A stretch of DNA of 64,000 nt from Streptomyces sp. TRM68416 (GCF_014596915.1 NZ_JACVWU010000018.1:62001-126000); one strand, 5' to 3'. Shown: positions 41,420 to 50,721, numbered from the stretch's first letter. A program made the numbers and translations. The notes: a model not told the origin generated them from the sequence alone.

Positions 41420-42028
41420 CTATACCCAACCTCGCTCCCGGGCGAGCCGCACCGCCGTATGACGGTTCTCCGCACCGAGCTTCGAGACGGCCGAGGAGAG
41501 GTAGTTGCGCACGGTCCCCTGGGACAGCGCGGCCCGCTCCGCGATCTCCGCGACGGGCGCTCCGTCGGCGGCCAGTTCCAGCACCTCGGCCTCCCGCGCG
41601 GTCAGCGGCGAGTCCCCGGCGGAGATCGCGTCGGCGGCCAACTCGGGGTCCACGTAACGGTTTCCGGCGCGGACCGTGCGGATGATCTCCGCGAGCCGCT
41701 GGGCGCTGACGGTCTTGGGGACGAACCCGCGCACACCCGCCGCAAGCGCCCGCTTGAGGTGCCCCGGTCGGCCGTGACTGGTCACGATCATGACCTGGCA
41801 GGACGGCAGTTCCGCCCGCAGCGATGTGGCGACCTTCACACCGTCGGCACCGGGCATCTGGAGATCCAGCACGGCCACGTCGGGTTCGTGGGCCCGCGCC
41901 ATCGCCAGCGCCTCCGGCCCGGACGCCGCCTCGGCGACGACCACCAGGTCCTCCTCCAGCGAGAGCAGCGCGGCGAGCGCCCCCCGGATCAGATGCTCGT
42001 CGTCGGCGAGCAGCACGCGTACGGTCAC
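41420..42028 (-). CDS. NarL/LuxR-type response regulator
   Basis: A 202-residue regulator. The receiver domain has L-L-A-D-D-E, the phosphorylatable Asp in V-A-V-L-D-L-Q-M-P, V-T-S-H and F-V-P-K. The C-terminal LuxR HTH reads L-T-A-R-E-A-E-V-L-E-L-A-A-D-G, I-A-E-R-A-A-L-S-Q-G-T-V-R-N-Y-L-S. GTG 42028 overlaps the kinase stop (GTGA). It is the last gene of a minus-strand operon with the kinase and, upstream, an ABC exporter that it probably controls. Confidence 0.93.
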   Translation of the reverse strand: MTVRVLLADDEHLIRGALAALLSLEEDLVVVAEAASGPEALAMARAHEPDVAVLDLQMPGADGVKVATSLRAELPSCQVMIVTSHGRPGHLKRALAAGVRGFVPKTVSAQRLAEIIRTVRAGNRYVDPELAADAISAGDSPLTAREAEVLELAADGAPVAEIAERAALSQGTVRNYLSSAVSKLGAENRHTAVRLARERGWV

Positions 42029-43230
42029 GCCACCACCTCCTGCACCAGGGGCACCTCTGCCACCACTCGGAACGTTCCCCCCTCGGGCCCTGCCGCCAGC
42101 GTCCCGTCCACCGCGGCGAGCCGCTCCCGCAGCCCCGCGAGACCGGATCCGGCGCTCCCCGAAGCGGTCCCCGCGACCCCGTCGTTCTCCACCGTCAGCA
42201 CCACACGGTCCTCCTCCACCCGCACGCACACCGCGCAGCGCTGCGCGTTGCCGTGGCGCAGTACGTTCGTGGTGGCCTCGCGGACCACCCAGCCGAGCGC
42301 CGACTGCACCTCGTCCGGCAGCCCCTCGACCGGCCCGCTCACCTCGCAGTCGATCCCGGCGGCCTTCAACACCCCGCGGGCACCGGCGAGTTCGGCTTCG
42401 AGGTCGGCCTCGCGGTAGCCGCGTACGACATCCCGGACCTCGCGCTGGGACTCCTGCGCGATGCGCTGCACCTCGATCATCTGCTCCACGGCCTCGGGCC
42501 GCTCGCGCCGGGCGAGCTGGACGGCCAGCTCGCTCTTGAGGGCGATGACGGCGAGGTTCCGGCCCATCACGTCGTGCAGATCGCGCCCGAACCGCAGCCG
42601 TTCCTCGGCGACGGCGAGCCGGGCGCGGGTCTCACGGGCGGCGTCGAGTTCGTAGACGGCGTTGAGCAGCCAGACGGAGAAGACGGAGGTGAAGGCGAGG
42701 AAGGAGGCGCCGATCAGCACCGCGAGCGACGTGGCGAGCACGGCCGGACCGGGCATGCCGAGGGGGAAGGACACCGCCGCGGCGCCGGCCGCGAAGCCGA
42801 CCACGAGCGCGTACACCCGCCGCCGGTCGCGCACGCCCAGCGAGATGACCCCGGCGCCGAAGATCTGCACGACCCCGAAGATCCCGCCGGCCGCGGAGTC
42901 GACGTCCTCGCCCGCGGGGCCGTGCTCGGAGATCCAGACCGCTGTGACGGCGACCACCGCGGTGACGGCGGCGAGCGTCCACAGCAGCCGGACGGGCTGC
43001 TCACGGTGGCCGCGCGTCCAGTCCAGCGCCCGGGACGCCGTCACCCCGCACAGGGCGGCGTGCAGCACGGTCAGCGTCAGCAGCAGCACCCCGACCGCGC
43101 TGCCCAGGATCCGAAGGGTCGGAATCGCGACCGCGACCACCTCGGCCACCCCGAAGAAGTGGAACGACCAGCGCGTGTACGTCTCGACCTTCGCCGGCGT
43201 GCTCTTGCCCCGCCACCATCCCCCGGTCAC
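42025..43230 (-). CDS. DesK-type sensor histidine kinase
   Basis: A 401-residue kinase with about five membrane spans in the first 215 residues. A HisKA_3 domain follows, with H box R-F-G-R-D-L-H-D-V-M-G-R-N-L-A, and a GHKL ATPase (V-V-R-E-A-T-T-N-V-L-R-H-G, V-E-N-D-G-V, G-L-A-G-L-R-E-R-L). There is no large extracellular domain, so it may sense the membrane itself. GTG 43230. It starts 26 bp after the permease stop and overlaps the regulator gene. Confidence 0.93.
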   Translation of the reverse strand: MTGGWWRGKSTPAKVETYTRWSFHFFGVAEVVAVAIPTLRILGSAVGVLLLTLTVLHAALCGVTASRALDWTRGHREQPVRLLWTLAAVTAVVAVTAVWISEHGPAGEDVDSAAGGIFGVVQIFGAGVISLGVRDRRRVYALVVGFAAGAAAVSFPLGMPGPAVLATSLAVLIGASFLAFTSVFSVWLLNAVYELDAARETRARLAVAEERLRFGRDLHDVMGRNLAVIALKSELAVQLARRERPEAVEQMIEVQRIAQESQREVRDVVRGYREADLEAELAGARGVLKAAGIDCEVSGPVEGLPDEVQSALGWVVREATTNVLRHGNAQRCAVCVRVEEDRVVLTVENDGVAGTASGSAGSGLAGLRERLAAVDGTLAAGPEGGTFRVVAEVPLVQEVVA

Positions 43231-43256
43231 GTGTGACCCCTCGCTCTCCCCGTACG

Positions 43257-44021
43257 TCAGTGCCGCGGCTCCCAGCGGAACCACCGCCCTACAGCAAACA
43301 CCGCGATCCCGGTCCAGGCCAGCGCGGTGAGCACGGCCCCCAGCGCCTCGTACGTCGACAGCGCGCCCGTCCAGCCGCCGCGCACCAGGGTGATCATCGG
43401 GCTGAGCGGCAGCAGTTCGCAGACCGAGGCCACCCGGTCGGGCATCAGCTCCAGCGGGATGACGATCCCGGAGCCCATCATCGAGACCATCACCAGCGGC
43501 AGCGAGGTGACCTGCGCGCTCTCCACGGTCCGGGTGAAGCTCGCCGTCACGGCGGCCAGGACCGCACACAGCACCAGCCCGAACAGCAGGCCGATCACCG
43601 CGAGATGGGGCGCCTTGGGTGCCTTCATGTCCAGCAGCACCGCGGAGCCGGCCACCAGCACCAGGGACTGCACGAGACCGACCGTCACGGGCGGGAGCGA
43701 GGCCCCGGCGAGGATCTCGCGGTCCCGCAGCTCGCCGGTGCGCAGCCGCTTGAGGACGAGTTCCTCGCGCCGCCCGACGAAGACGCCGATGAGCGCCGAG
43801 TACACCGCGAACATCAGCGAGAAGCCGATCGCGCCGGGCAGCAGCACCTGGCCGACGTCGAGCCCGACCTCCTGGACGTCCATGTCCTCGACCACCGACC
43901 GCACGGTGAACGGCAGCACCAGCGGTACGAGCAGAGCCGTGACGATCATTGCCTTGCTGCGCCGGAACAGGATGAGTTCGGCCCCCGCGAGCGCCCGGAC
44001 CCGGGCCACCGACGTCGTCAT
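43257..44021 (-). CDS. ABC-2 type transporter permease
   Basis: A 254-residue protein with six predicted spans in the ABC-2 layout: A-E-L-I-L-F-R-R-S-K-A near the start, a long cytoplasmic loop with R-R-E-E-L-V-L-K-R-L-R-T-G-E, and L-L-P-L-S-P-M-I-T-L-V-R-G-G near the last span. It overlaps the ATPase gene by 4 bp. Such exporters next to DesK/LuxR pairs often move lipids, peptides or drugs. The substrate is unknown. Confidence 0.9.
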   Translation of the reverse strand: MTTSVARVRALAGAELILFRRSKAMIVTALLVPLVLPFTVRSVVEDMDVQEVGLDVGQVLLPGAIGFSLMFAVYSALIGVFVGRREELVLKRLRTGELRDREILAGASLPPVTVGLVQSLVLVAGSAVLLDMKAPKAPHLAVIGLLFGLVLCAVLAAVTASFTRTVESAQVTSLPLVMVSMMGSGIVIPLELMPDRVASVCELLPLSPMITLVRGGWTGALSTYEALGAVLTALAWTGIAVFAVGRWFRWEPRH

Positions 44022-44965
44022 GCCGCCACCTCCTGCGGGTCCGCCTCGCGGGCGATCCCCAGAAACGCCTCTTCCAGTGACGCCGACCGCACGTCCAGCC
44101 GCCGCAGCTCCACCCCGGCCTCCGCGGCCCAGGTGAGCAGCCCGGTGGCCGCCCGCTGCAGTTCGAGCGTCCGCAGCCGTACGACCCGCCCGTCGACCTC
44201 GTGCCCGCTCACTCCCAGCGCGTCGAGCGGGGGCAGATCGCCGAGGAAGTACCCCTCGGGCAGTTCGAAGGAGATCCGCGAGGGCTGGGCGGCCGTCACC
44301 CCGGCCGGTGTCCCGGTGGCGGCGATGCGCCCCTCGTGCAGGATGGCGAGCCGGTCGGCGAGGTCCTCGGCCTCCTCCAGGTAGTGCGTGGTGAGCAGCA
44401 CGGTGGTGCCCTGGTCGCGCAGGGCGCGCACCAGCTCCCAGGTGTCCCGGCGCCCCTCGGCGTCCAGGCCGGTGGTCGGCTCGTCGAGGAACAGCACCTC
44501 GGGCCCGCCGAGCAGCGCGAGCGCCAGGTCCAGGCGCCGCCGCTCACCCCCGGACAGCTGCTTCACCCGTACGCCGGACTTCCCGCCGAGCCCGACGAGC
44601 TCCAGCGTCTCCCCGACCGGCCGCGCCCCGCTCACGCACCCGGCCCACATCCGCGCGGTCTCGGTGACGGTCAGCTCGGACGGGAAGCCGCCCTCCTGCA
44701 GCATCACCCCGGTCCGCGGCCGTACGACGGCCCGCTCGGTGTAGGGATCGTGCCCGAGCACCCGCACCCGGCCGCCGGCCGGCTGTGCGAGCCCCTCCAG
44801 CAGTTCGACCGTCGAGGTCTTGCCGGCCCCGTTGGTCCCGAGCAGCGCGAAGACCTCCCCGCGGTCCACGGAGAAGCTGATGCCACGCACCGCCTCGAAC
44901 CCGCCCCCGTACACACGTCGCAGGTCGGTGACCTCAATCACGTGTTCGTGTTCGTTCCTGTCCAT
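44018..44965 (-). CDS. ABC transporter ATP-binding protein
   Basis: A 315-residue ATPase of DrrA/CcmA type. Walker A reads L-L-G-T-N-G-A-G-K-T-S, the signature L-S-G-G-E-R-R-R-L-D, Walker B E-V-L-F-L-D-E-P-T-T-G-L-D and the switch T-T-H-Y. A C-terminal accessory domain follows. It is the first gene of the four-gene exporter/two-component operon. A dyad-rich region 44-70 bp upstream is a candidate operator. Confidence 0.93.
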   Translation of the reverse strand: MDRNEHEHVIEVTDLRRVYGGGFEAVRGISFSVDRGEVFALLGTNGAGKTSTVELLEGLAQPAGGRVRVLGHDPYTERAVVRPRTGVMLQEGGFPSELTVTETARMWAGCVSGARPVGETLELVGLGGKSGVRVKQLSGGERRRLDLALALLGGPEVLFLDEPTTGLDAEGRRDTWELVRALRDQGTTVLLTTHYLEEAEDLADRLAILHEGRIAATGTPAGVTAAQPSRISFELPEGYFLGDLPPLDALGVSGHEVDGRVVRLRTLELQRAATGLLTWAAEAGVELRRLDVRSASLEEAFLGIAREADPQEVAA

Positions 44966-45008
44966 GCCTTCAGCGTCCCGGTGATCCGGGCCGGTCGGCA
45001 GTGCGCGC

Positions 45009-45035
45009 TGTCATCACCGGACATGACAAATGTCA
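45009..45035. promoter_or_regulatory. overlapping dyads upstream of the ABC/two-component operon
   Basis: TGTCAT-N8-ATGACA (45009-45028) and TGACA-AA-TGTCA (45024-45035) share their central half-site. They lie 44-70 bp before the ATPase start. Repeated TGACA/TGTCA half-sites are a plausible target for the LuxR-type regulator of the same operon. Confidence 0.5.
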
Positions 45036-45054
45036 GACGACCGCTCGGGCATGC

Positions 45055-45083
45055 AAAAACCCCGGTCACCAGGACCGGGGCCT
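45055..45083 (-). terminator. tRNA-Gly copy 2 terminator
   Basis: On the minus strand CCCCGGTC and GACCGGGG form a perfect 8-bp stem with a 5-base loop, followed by five T residues. It is a standard intrinsic terminator. Confidence 0.9.
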
Positions 45084-45092
45084 TTGAACTGG

Positions 45093-45165
45093 AGCGGACG
45101 ACGAGGCTCGAACTCGCGACCTCAACCTTGGCAAGGTTGCGCTCTACCAACTGAGCTACGTCCGC
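45093..45165 (-). tRNA. tRNA-Gly (GCC), copy 2
   Basis: Identical over all 73 nt to copy 1, with the same orientation. The two copies bracket the exporter/two-component block. Confidence 0.96.
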
Positions 45166-45245
45166 ATTGCCTCCGACCGGCTCTCACCGATCGGCGCGGG
45201 CACCAGCCTACCTGATCCACAACAGTGGTCAGACCGGCGGTGCAG

Positions 45246-45317
45246 AGCGGGTGACAGGAATTGCACACTGCGCCTTCCCCCTGGAAGGGGGATGTTCTAC
45301 TACTGAACTACACCCGC
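45246..45317 (-). tRNA. tRNA-Gly (TCC)
   Basis: A 72-nt tRNA starting GCGGGTGTAGTTCAG. The anticodon stem TCCCC/GGGGA surrounds loop CTTCCAG, giving anticodon TCC. The acceptor ends CACCCGC. Confidence 0.93.
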
Positions 45318-45441
45318 ATGTACTCCGTGAGCCGGGCCTTTCGGCCTCGCCCCTCGGCGTGCTCCAGACTCTAGCCGACCAGGTGGGGTGCAATGCAAGT
45401 CGGTTGTCCCGAGGGGCGGGTGACCGGTCGTCGGCCGTGGC

Positions 45442-45759
45442 TCACTGAGCCGCGGCGAAGGCCTCGTAGACCTTCTTGGGGATCCGTCCGCGTGCGGGGA
45501 CGTCCATCTTGTTGGCCTGCGCCCAGGCCCGGACGGCGGCCGGGTCGGGGGCCACCTCGGTCTGCCGGTAGGCCTTGCCGGACCGCGACCGCTTCCGGCC
45601 GGCCTCCATGTACGGCTCAAGCGCCTTACGCAGTTTCTCGGCATTGGCTTGGTTCAGGTCGATCTCGTACGACTTGCCGTCGAGTCCGAAGGCGATCGTT
45701 TCCGCCGCTTCCGAGCCGTCGATGTCGTCAAACAGAGTGACCACGACTTTTTGCGCCAC
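45442..45759 (-). CDS. lsrL: Lsr2-family nucleoid-associated protein
   Basis: A 105-residue H-NS-like xenogeneic silencer. The N-terminal dimer domain is M-A-Q-K-V-V-V-T-L-F-D-D-I-D-G and Y-E-I-D-L-N-Q-A-N-A-E-K-L-R. The C-terminal DNA-binding part ends V-R-A-W-A-Q-A-N-K-M-D-V-P-A-R-G-R-I-P, where Lsr2 usually has the AT-hook-like R-G-R motif. The position between tRNA-Gly and purS matches the S. coelicolor paralogue LsrL (SCO4076, from memory) rather than main Lsr2. GTG 45759. Confidence 0.92.
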   Translation of the reverse strand: MAQKVVVTLFDDIDGSEAAETIAFGLDGKSYEIDLNQANAEKLRKALEPYMEAGRKRSRSGKAYRQTEVAPDPAAVRAWAQANKMDVPARGRIPKKVYEAFAAAQ

Positions 45760-45927
45760 GAATATCGGTCCCTTCGTACGGCACGGTGCCAATTCATTTG
45801 TACAGTGCCCGACAATGCCACGTGAAGCCCGACTAAATCCTTCCGCGTGTCCGATGGCAATAGGTTTCGGGTGTCGATCTGGGATCTTTCATGGAACTTT
45901 TCGCCGACGAGCGCACTTCCCGCAAGG

Positions 45928-45941
45928 CGTGACGGCTGTCA
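45928..45941. promoter_or_regulatory. candidate Crp site between lsrL and purS
   Basis: GTGACGGCTGTCAC fits the reported Streptomyces Crp consensus GTG-N6-GNCAC exactly. It lies in the divergent lsrL/purS region, 98 bp before purS. A second dyad, CTACG-N9-CGTAG, follows at 45951-45969, just before TAGTCT (45984-45989). Confidence 0.45.
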
Positions 45942-46038
45942 CGTAGCTTCCTACGAGTGACGCGCGTAGAAATTTTGGGCGGGTAGTCTGAAACCACCTT
46001 GCAGGAACCTGCTCAGCACCACACCACCGGGAGTGCAC

Positions 46039-46302
46039 GTGGCACGCGTCGTAGTCGACGTCATGCTCAAGCCGGAGATCCTCGACCCCCAGGGCCAGGC
46101 GGTGCAGCGCGCACTGCCGCGGCTGGGTTTCGAAGGCATCTCGGACGTACGTCAGGGAAAGCGTTTCGAACTGGAAGTTGACGGACCGGTCGACGAGGCC
46201 GCGCTCGCCCGCATCCACGATCTTGCGGAATCCTTCCTCGCCAACACCGTGATCGAGGACTTCACCGTCAAGGTGGAGGAAGTCGCGGAGGCGGCGAAGT
46301 GA
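46039..46302 (+). CDS. purS: FGAM synthase subunit PurS
   Basis: An 87-residue subunit that docks PurQ to the small PurL. It reads [21 protein letters not shown] with [13 protein letters not shown] 46039 is preferred over GTG 46033 because CCGGGAG gives proper spacing. It overlaps purQ by 4 bp (GTGA). Confidence 0.95.
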   Translation: MARVVVDVMLKPEILDPQGQAVQRALPRLGFEGISDVRQGKRFELEVDGPVDEAALARIHDLAESFLANTVIEDFTVKVEEVAEAAK

Positions 46303-46979
46303 CCGCTCGTATTGGCGTCGTCACTTTCCCGGGGAGTCTCGACGACCGGGACACCCAGCGCGCGATCCGCCTCGCGGGCGCCGAGCCGGTCGCCCTCTGG
46401 CACAAGGACAAGGACCTGCACCAGGTCGACGCGGTCGTCCTCCCCGGCGGTTTCTCCTACGGCGACTACCTGCGGGCCGGCGCCATCTCCCGCTTCTCGC
46501 CGGTGATGGAGACCGTCATCGAGCAGGCGAAGGCCGGTCTGCCGGTCCTGGGCATCTGCAACGGCTTCCAGATCCTCACCGAGGCCCACCTCCTCCCGGG
46601 CGGGATGCTCGGCAACGACCACCTGCACTTCATCTGCCGCGACCAGAAGCTGCGGGTGGAGAACACCTCCAGTGCGTGGACGGCCGACTACAGCGCGGGC
46701 CAGGAGATCCACATCCCGCTGAAGAACATGGACGGCCGTTACGTCGCCGACCAGTACACGCTGGACAAGCTGGAGGCCGAGGGCCGGGTCGCGTTCCGGT
46801 ACCTCGACTTCAACCCCAACGGCTCGCTCAACGACATCGCCGGCATCACCAACGAGGCCGGCAACGTCGTGGGCCTGATGCCGCACCCGGAGCACGCCGT
46901 GGAGCCGGGCATCGGCACCGGCCGCACCGACGGCCTGCCGTTCTTCACCTCGATCCTCAAGAAGCTGGTCAACGCATGA
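46299..46979 (+). CDS. purQ: FGAM synthase glutaminase subunit PurQ
   Basis: A 226-residue class I glutamine amidotransferase. It supplies ammonia for FGAR to FGAM conversion. The nucleophile is the Cys in [11 protein letters not shown], with the His-Glu pair in [20 protein letters not shown] marks the N-terminus. Its stop overlaps the purL start by 4 bp (ATGA). Confidence 0.97.
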   Translation: MTARIGVVTFPGSLDDRDTQRAIRLAGAEPVALWHKDKDLHQVDAVVLPGGFSYGDYLRAGAISRFSPVMETVIEQAKAGLPVLGICNGFQILTEAHLLPGGMLGNDHLHFICRDQKLRVENTSSAWTADYSAGQEIHIPLKNMDGRYVADQYTLDKLEAEGRVAFRYLDFNPNGSLNDIAGITNEAGNVVGLMPHPEHAVEPGIGTGRTDGLPFFTSILKKLVNA

Positions 46980-49234
46980 GCCGGACGCCTCTGGACACGG
47001 TCGAGCACGCGGCCGCGACCCCCGACGTCGAGCTGCCCTGGGCCGAACTCGGCCTGAAGAAGGACGAGTACGAGAGGGTCGTGGAGATCCTCGGGCGTCG
47101 GCCCACCGGTGCCGAGCTCGCCATGTACTCGGTCATGTGGTCCGAGCACTGCTCGTACAAGTCCTCCAAGGTGCACCTGCGCCAGTTCGGCGAGAAGGCG
47201 CCCCAGTCGGACGCCCTGCTCGTCGGCATCGGCGAGAACGCGGGCGTGGTGGACGTCGGTCAGGGCTACGCCGTGACCTTCAAGGTCGAGTCGCACAACC
47301 ACCCCTCGTACGTGGAGCCCTACCAGGGCGCGGCCACGGGTGTCGGCGGCATCGTCCGCGACATCATTGCCATGGGCGCCCGCCCGGTCGCCGTGGTGGA
47401 CCCGCTGCGGTTCGGCGCCGCCGACCACCCCGACACCAAGCGCGTCCTGCCGGGCGTCGTCGCCGGCATCGGCGGCTACGGCAACTGCCTGGGCCTGCCC
47501 AACATCGGCGGCGAGGTCGTCTTCGACTCCTGCTACCAGGGCAACCCGCTGGTCAACGCCGGTGCCATCGGCGTGATGCGGCACGAGGACATCCACCTGG
47601 CGAAGGCGTCCGGCGCGGGCAACAAGGTCATCCTGTACGGGGCCCGGACCGGTGGCGACGGCATCGGCGGCGCCTCCATCCTCGCCTCCGAGACCTTCGA
47701 CGACGCCAAGCCCTCCAAGCGCCCCGCCGTCCAGGTCGGCGACCCCTTCCAGGAGAAGCTCCTCATCGAGTGCACCCTGGAGGCCTTCAAGGAGAAGCTG
47801 GTCGTCGGCATCCAGGACCTCGGTGCGGCCGGTCTGTCCTGCGCCACCTCCGAGCTGGCCTCCAACGGCTCCGGCGGCATGCGCGTCACCCTGGACGACG
47901 TACCGCTGCGCGACTCCACGCTCTCGCCCGAGGAAATCCTCATGAGCGAGTCGCAGGAACGCATGTGCGCGGTCGTGGAGCCGGAGAAGGTCGACCGCTT
48001 CCTGGAGATCTGCGACAAGTGGGACGTCATCGCCACCGTCATCGGTGAGGTCACCGACGGCGACCGTCTGGAGATCTTCTGGCACGGCGGCAAGATCGTC
48101 GACGTCGACCCGCGCACGGTCGCGCACGACGGCCCGGTCTACGAGCGCCCCTACGCCCGCCCGTCCTGGCAGGACGAACTCCAGGCGGACGACGCGAACA
48201 AGCTGCCCCGGCCCGCGACTTCGGAGGAGCTGAAGCAGCAGGTCCTGAAGCTCGTGTCGTCCCCGAACCAGGCCTCCAAGAAGTGGATCACCTCGCAGTA
48301 CGACCACTTCGTGCAGGGCAACACGGTCCTCGCCCAGCCCGAGGACTCCGGCATGATCCGCATCGACGAGGAGACCGGCCTCGGCGTCGCCATCGCGACG
48401 GACGGCAACGGCCGCTACGCCAAGCTCGACCCGTATGCGGGCGCGCAGCTGGCCCTCGCCGAGGCGTACCGCAATGTCGCCACGACCGGTGCGAAGCCGC
48501 TGGCCGTCTCCGACTGCCTGAACTTCGGTTCGCCCGAGGACCCGGCCGTCATGTGGCAGTTCGCGGAGGCCATCCGCGGTCTGGCCGACGCCTGTCAGCA
48601 GCTGGGCACCCCGGTGACCGGCGGCAACGTCTCGCTCTACAACCAGACGGGCGAGGTGGCCATCCACCCGACCCCGGTCGTGGCGGTCCTGGGCGTCATC
48701 GACGACGTGGCCCGTCGCACGCCGGTCGCCTTCCAGGAGGAGGGGCAGCTGCTCTACCTCCTCGGCGACACCCGCGAGGAGTTCGGCGGCTCGGCCTGGT
48801 CGCAGGTCGTCCACGACCACCTCGGCGGTCTGCCCCCGAAGGTCGACCTGGAGCGTGAGCGGCTGCTCGCGGAGATCCTCATCTCGGCCTCCCGCGACGG
48901 CATGATCGACTCCGCGCACGACCTGTCCGACGGCGGTCTGATTCAGGCGGTCGTGGAGTCGGCGCTGCTCGGCGGCAAGGGCGCGCGTCTGGTCGTACCG
49001 GACGGGCTGGACGCGTTCACCTACCTCTTCTCGGAGTCGGCGGGCCGCGCGGTCGTCGCCGTGCCGCGCTCCGAAGAGGTCCGCTTCAACGACATGTGCG
49101 GTGCGCGCGGTCTCCCGGTCACCCGCATCGGTGTCGTCGACGGTGATTCGGTGGAGGTCCAGGGCGAGTTCGCGCTCACCCTGGCGGAGCTGCGCGAGGC
49201 GCACGAGGGCACGATCCCGGCGCTGCTGGCGTAG
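46976..49234 (+). CDS. purL: FGAM synthase, small-type PurL
   Basis: A 752-residue ATP-dependent synthase of the short type that needs PurS and PurQ. It shows [12 protein letters not shown] near residue 58-69, [19 protein letters not shown], and the second half [11 protein letters not shown] with H-D-L-S-D-G-G-L. The length is normal. A terminator follows after about 17 bp. Confidence 0.97.
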   Translation: MSRTPLDTVEHAAATPDVELPWAELGLKKDEYERVVEILGRRPTGAELAMYSVMWSEHCSYKSSKVHLRQFGEKAPQSDALLVGIGENAGVVDVGQGYAVTFKVESHNHPSYVEPYQGAATGVGGIVRDIIAMGARPVAVVDPLRFGAADHPDTKRVLPGVVAGIGGYGNCLGLPNIGGEVVFDSCYQGNPLVNAGAIGVMRHEDIHLAKASGAGNKVILYGARTGGDGIGGASILASETFDDAKPSKRPAVQVGDPFQEKLLIECTLEAFKEKLVVGIQDLGAAGLSCATSELASNGSGGMRVTLDDVPLRDSTLSPEEILMSESQERMCAVVEPEKVDRFLEICDKWDVIATVIGEVTDGDRLEIFWHGGKIVDVDPRTVAHDGPVYERPYARPSWQDELQADDANKLPRPATSEELKQQVLKLVSSPNQASKKWITSQYDHFVQGNTVLAQPEDSGMIRIDEETGLGVAIATDGNGRYAKLDPYAGAQLALAEAYRNVATTGAKPLAVSDCLNFGSPEDPAVMWQFAEAIRGLADACQQLGTPVTGGNVSLYNQTGEVAIHPTPVVAVLGVIDDVARRTPVAFQEEGQLLYLLGDTREEFGGSAWSQVVHDHLGGLPPKVDLERERLLAEILISASRDGMIDSAHDLSDGGLIQAVVESALLGGKGARLVVPDGLDAFTYLFSESAGRAVVAVPRSEEVRFNDMCGARGLPVTRIGVVDGDSVEVQGEFALTLAELREAHEGTIPALLA

Positions 49235-49251
49235 TCCCGCGCTCGACCGAG

Positions 49252-49285
49252 AAGGCCCCCGCCCGGTTCGCCGGGCGGGGGCCTT
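49252..49285 (+). terminator. purSQL terminator
   Basis: A 15-bp stem, AAGGCCCCCGCCCGG, with a TTCG loop, and a T-rich 3' arm. It begins 18 bp after the purL stop. Confidence 0.9.
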
Positions 49286-49320
49286 TCGCATGCCCGGGGT
49301 CCCCCTCCCCGAAAGATCGC

Positions 49321-49349
49321 TTGCACGTAATTACGTAGATCCGTAATCT
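49321..49349 (+). promoter_or_regulatory. strong leaderless promoter with internal palindrome
   Basis: TTGCAC (49321-49326) and TAATCT (49344-49349) are separated by 17 bp, an ideal spacing for the main sigma factor. The start codon ATG 49356 is only 6 bp after the -10, so the mRNA should be leaderless. Palindrome ACGTAATTACGT (49325-49336) and the TTACG-N6-CGTAA dyad (49331-49346) overlap the promoter, a natural operator for the ArsR-like protein encoded next. Confidence 0.75.
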
Positions 49350-49355
49350 TGACGC

Positions 49356-49856
49356 ATGGACCTCGAACAGCGCGTGGCCGACCTCGAACGCCGCATGGCG
49401 GCGCTGGAGGCCGCGGGCGGCTCCGCTCCCCGTATCGGCGAGGGCGACTTCTGGGCTCTGGAAGGGCTGAAGGAGCAGTTGGCCGAGGCGGGGGCCCAGG
49501 ACGGCGGCGTCCTGTTCACCGGGGCCGTACGGCTGCCCACGGGCGAGCAGTACGCCTGGCAGCACACCGCGCTCGCGGAGGACCTGCTCGACGACGACTG
49601 GCCGGAGGCCGCCGAGACCTTCGCCGCCCTCGGCCACCCGGTACGGCTCCGGCTGCTCCGCGAGGTCATCGGCGGCCGGCGCACGGCCGCGGAACTGGCG
49701 GAGTCAGCGGAGATCGGCACGACCGGCCAGATCTACCACCACGTGCGCCAGCTCACGGCCGCCGGCTGGCTCCACACCACGAGCCGGGGCCGCTACGAGG
49801 TACCGCCGGCCCGGCTCGTGCCGCTGATGGTGGCGCTGTCGGTGGCCCGCCCCTGA
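49356..49856 (+). CDS. ArsR-like winged-helix regulator with N-terminal coiled coil
   Basis: A 166-residue protein. The first 20 residues (M-D-L-E-Q-R-V-A-D-L-E-R-R-M-A-A-L-E) form a coiled coil. The C-terminal half is a winged helix: F-A-A-L-G-H-P-V-R-L-R-L-L-R-E-V, T-A-A-E-L-A-E-S, T-T-G-Q-I-Y-H-H-V-R-Q-L-T. No metal-binding Cys is present. The palindrome over its promoter suggests autoregulation. It precedes an M23 peptidase gene by 36 bp, a likely partner or target. Confidence 0.85.
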   Translation: MDLEQRVADLERRMAALEAAGGSAPRIGEGDFWALEGLKEQLAEAGAQDGGVLFTGAVRLPTGEQYAWQHTALAEDLLDDDWPEAAETFAALGHPVRLRLLREVIGGRRTAAELAESAEIGTTGQIYHHVRQLTAAGWLHTTSRGRYEVPPARLVPLMVALSVARP

Positions 49857-49892
49857 CCGACCGGAACGGGGAGAACGAAACAGGGGGAAACC

Positions 49893-50711
49893 ATGTCCGC
49901 ACGCAAACTCGCCATGACCGTCTTCCGTTGCCTGCTGGTGGCCTTCTTCGCCCTGGTGATCGCGGACGTCTGGTTCGACCTCGGCCACCCGCACTGGTGG
50001 AACTTCCTGCCGCTGGTCCTGGCCTACGTCCTGATCGCCGTGGTGAACCGGGTGGGCCGCGACGGCACCCGTAAGGCCGTCGAGGTCGATCCGCCCGTGA
50101 CCGGCCGCTGGTCCGCCCTGAACAGCCCGGCCAACCACACCCCCAGCCACGGCACCCACGCCTACGGCCAGACCTACGCCATCGACATCGTCGCCGAACC
50201 CGCGCCCGGCGCCCGCCCCCGCTTCCGCGCGCTGTGGCCGCTCGCCCGGCGCAGCGCCGACTTCCCGGCCTACGGCGCCCCGCTCACGGCGGTCGCCGAC
50301 GGCACCGTCGTGCGGGCCGAGGACCGGCAGCGCGACCACCTGAGCCGGAACTCCCTGCCCGCCCTGCTGTACCTGATGCTCGTCGAGGGGCCGGCGCGCG
50401 AGCTGGCCGGGGCCCGCCGGATCCTCGGCAACCACCTCGTCCTGGACCTCGGGAACGGCACCCACGCGCTCTACGCACATCTGCGCCGCGGCTCGCTCGC
50501 CGTCGCCGAGGACGACCGGGTGCGCGCCGGACAGGTCCTCGCCGAGTGCGGGAACTCCGGCAACTCCAGCGAGCCTCACGTGCACTTCCAGCTGATGGAC
50601 GGCCCCGACCCGGACACCGCCCACGGCCTGCCCTTCCACTGGCGGGGCACCGGCGTCCCGCGCAACGGCGAGGTCTTCGAAGCGCCCGCGCCCGCACCCG
50701 GCCCTGCCTAG
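49893..50711 (+). CDS. membrane-anchored M23 (LytM-type) peptidase
   Basis: A 272-residue protein with two N-terminal spans (F-R-C-L-L-V-A-F-F-A-L-V-I-A and F-L-P-L-V-L-A-Y-V-L-I-A-V). The M23 domain has H-G-T-H-A-Y-G-Q-T-Y-A-I-D (first His/Asp ligands) and E-P-H-V-H-F-Q-L (HxH). Active enzymes cut peptidoglycan cross-bridges. ATG 49893 follows GGGGGAAA. It lies just downstream of the ArsR-like gene and is probably co-transcribed. Confidence 0.88.
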   Translation: MSARKLAMTVFRCLLVAFFALVIADVWFDLGHPHWWNFLPLVLAYVLIAVVNRVGRDGTRKAVEVDPPVTGRWSALNSPANHTPSHGTHAYGQTYAIDIVAEPAPGARPRFRALWPLARRSADFPAYGAPLTAVADGTVVRAEDRQRDHLSRNSLPALLYLMLVEGPARELAGARRILGNHLVLDLGNGTHALYAHLRRGSLAVAEDDRVRAGQVLAECGNSGNSSEPHVHFQLMDGPDPDTAHGLPFHWRGTGVPRNGEVFEAPAPAPGPA

Positions 50712-50721
50712 GCTTGATCGC

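Noticed and set aside
41324-45165. Identical tRNA-Gly genes flanking the exporter/two-component block, as possible att repeats
   Set aside because: Identical tRNA copies are common and each has complete tRNA structure. There is no integrase or partial tRNA, and the block looks like normal chromosomal genes.
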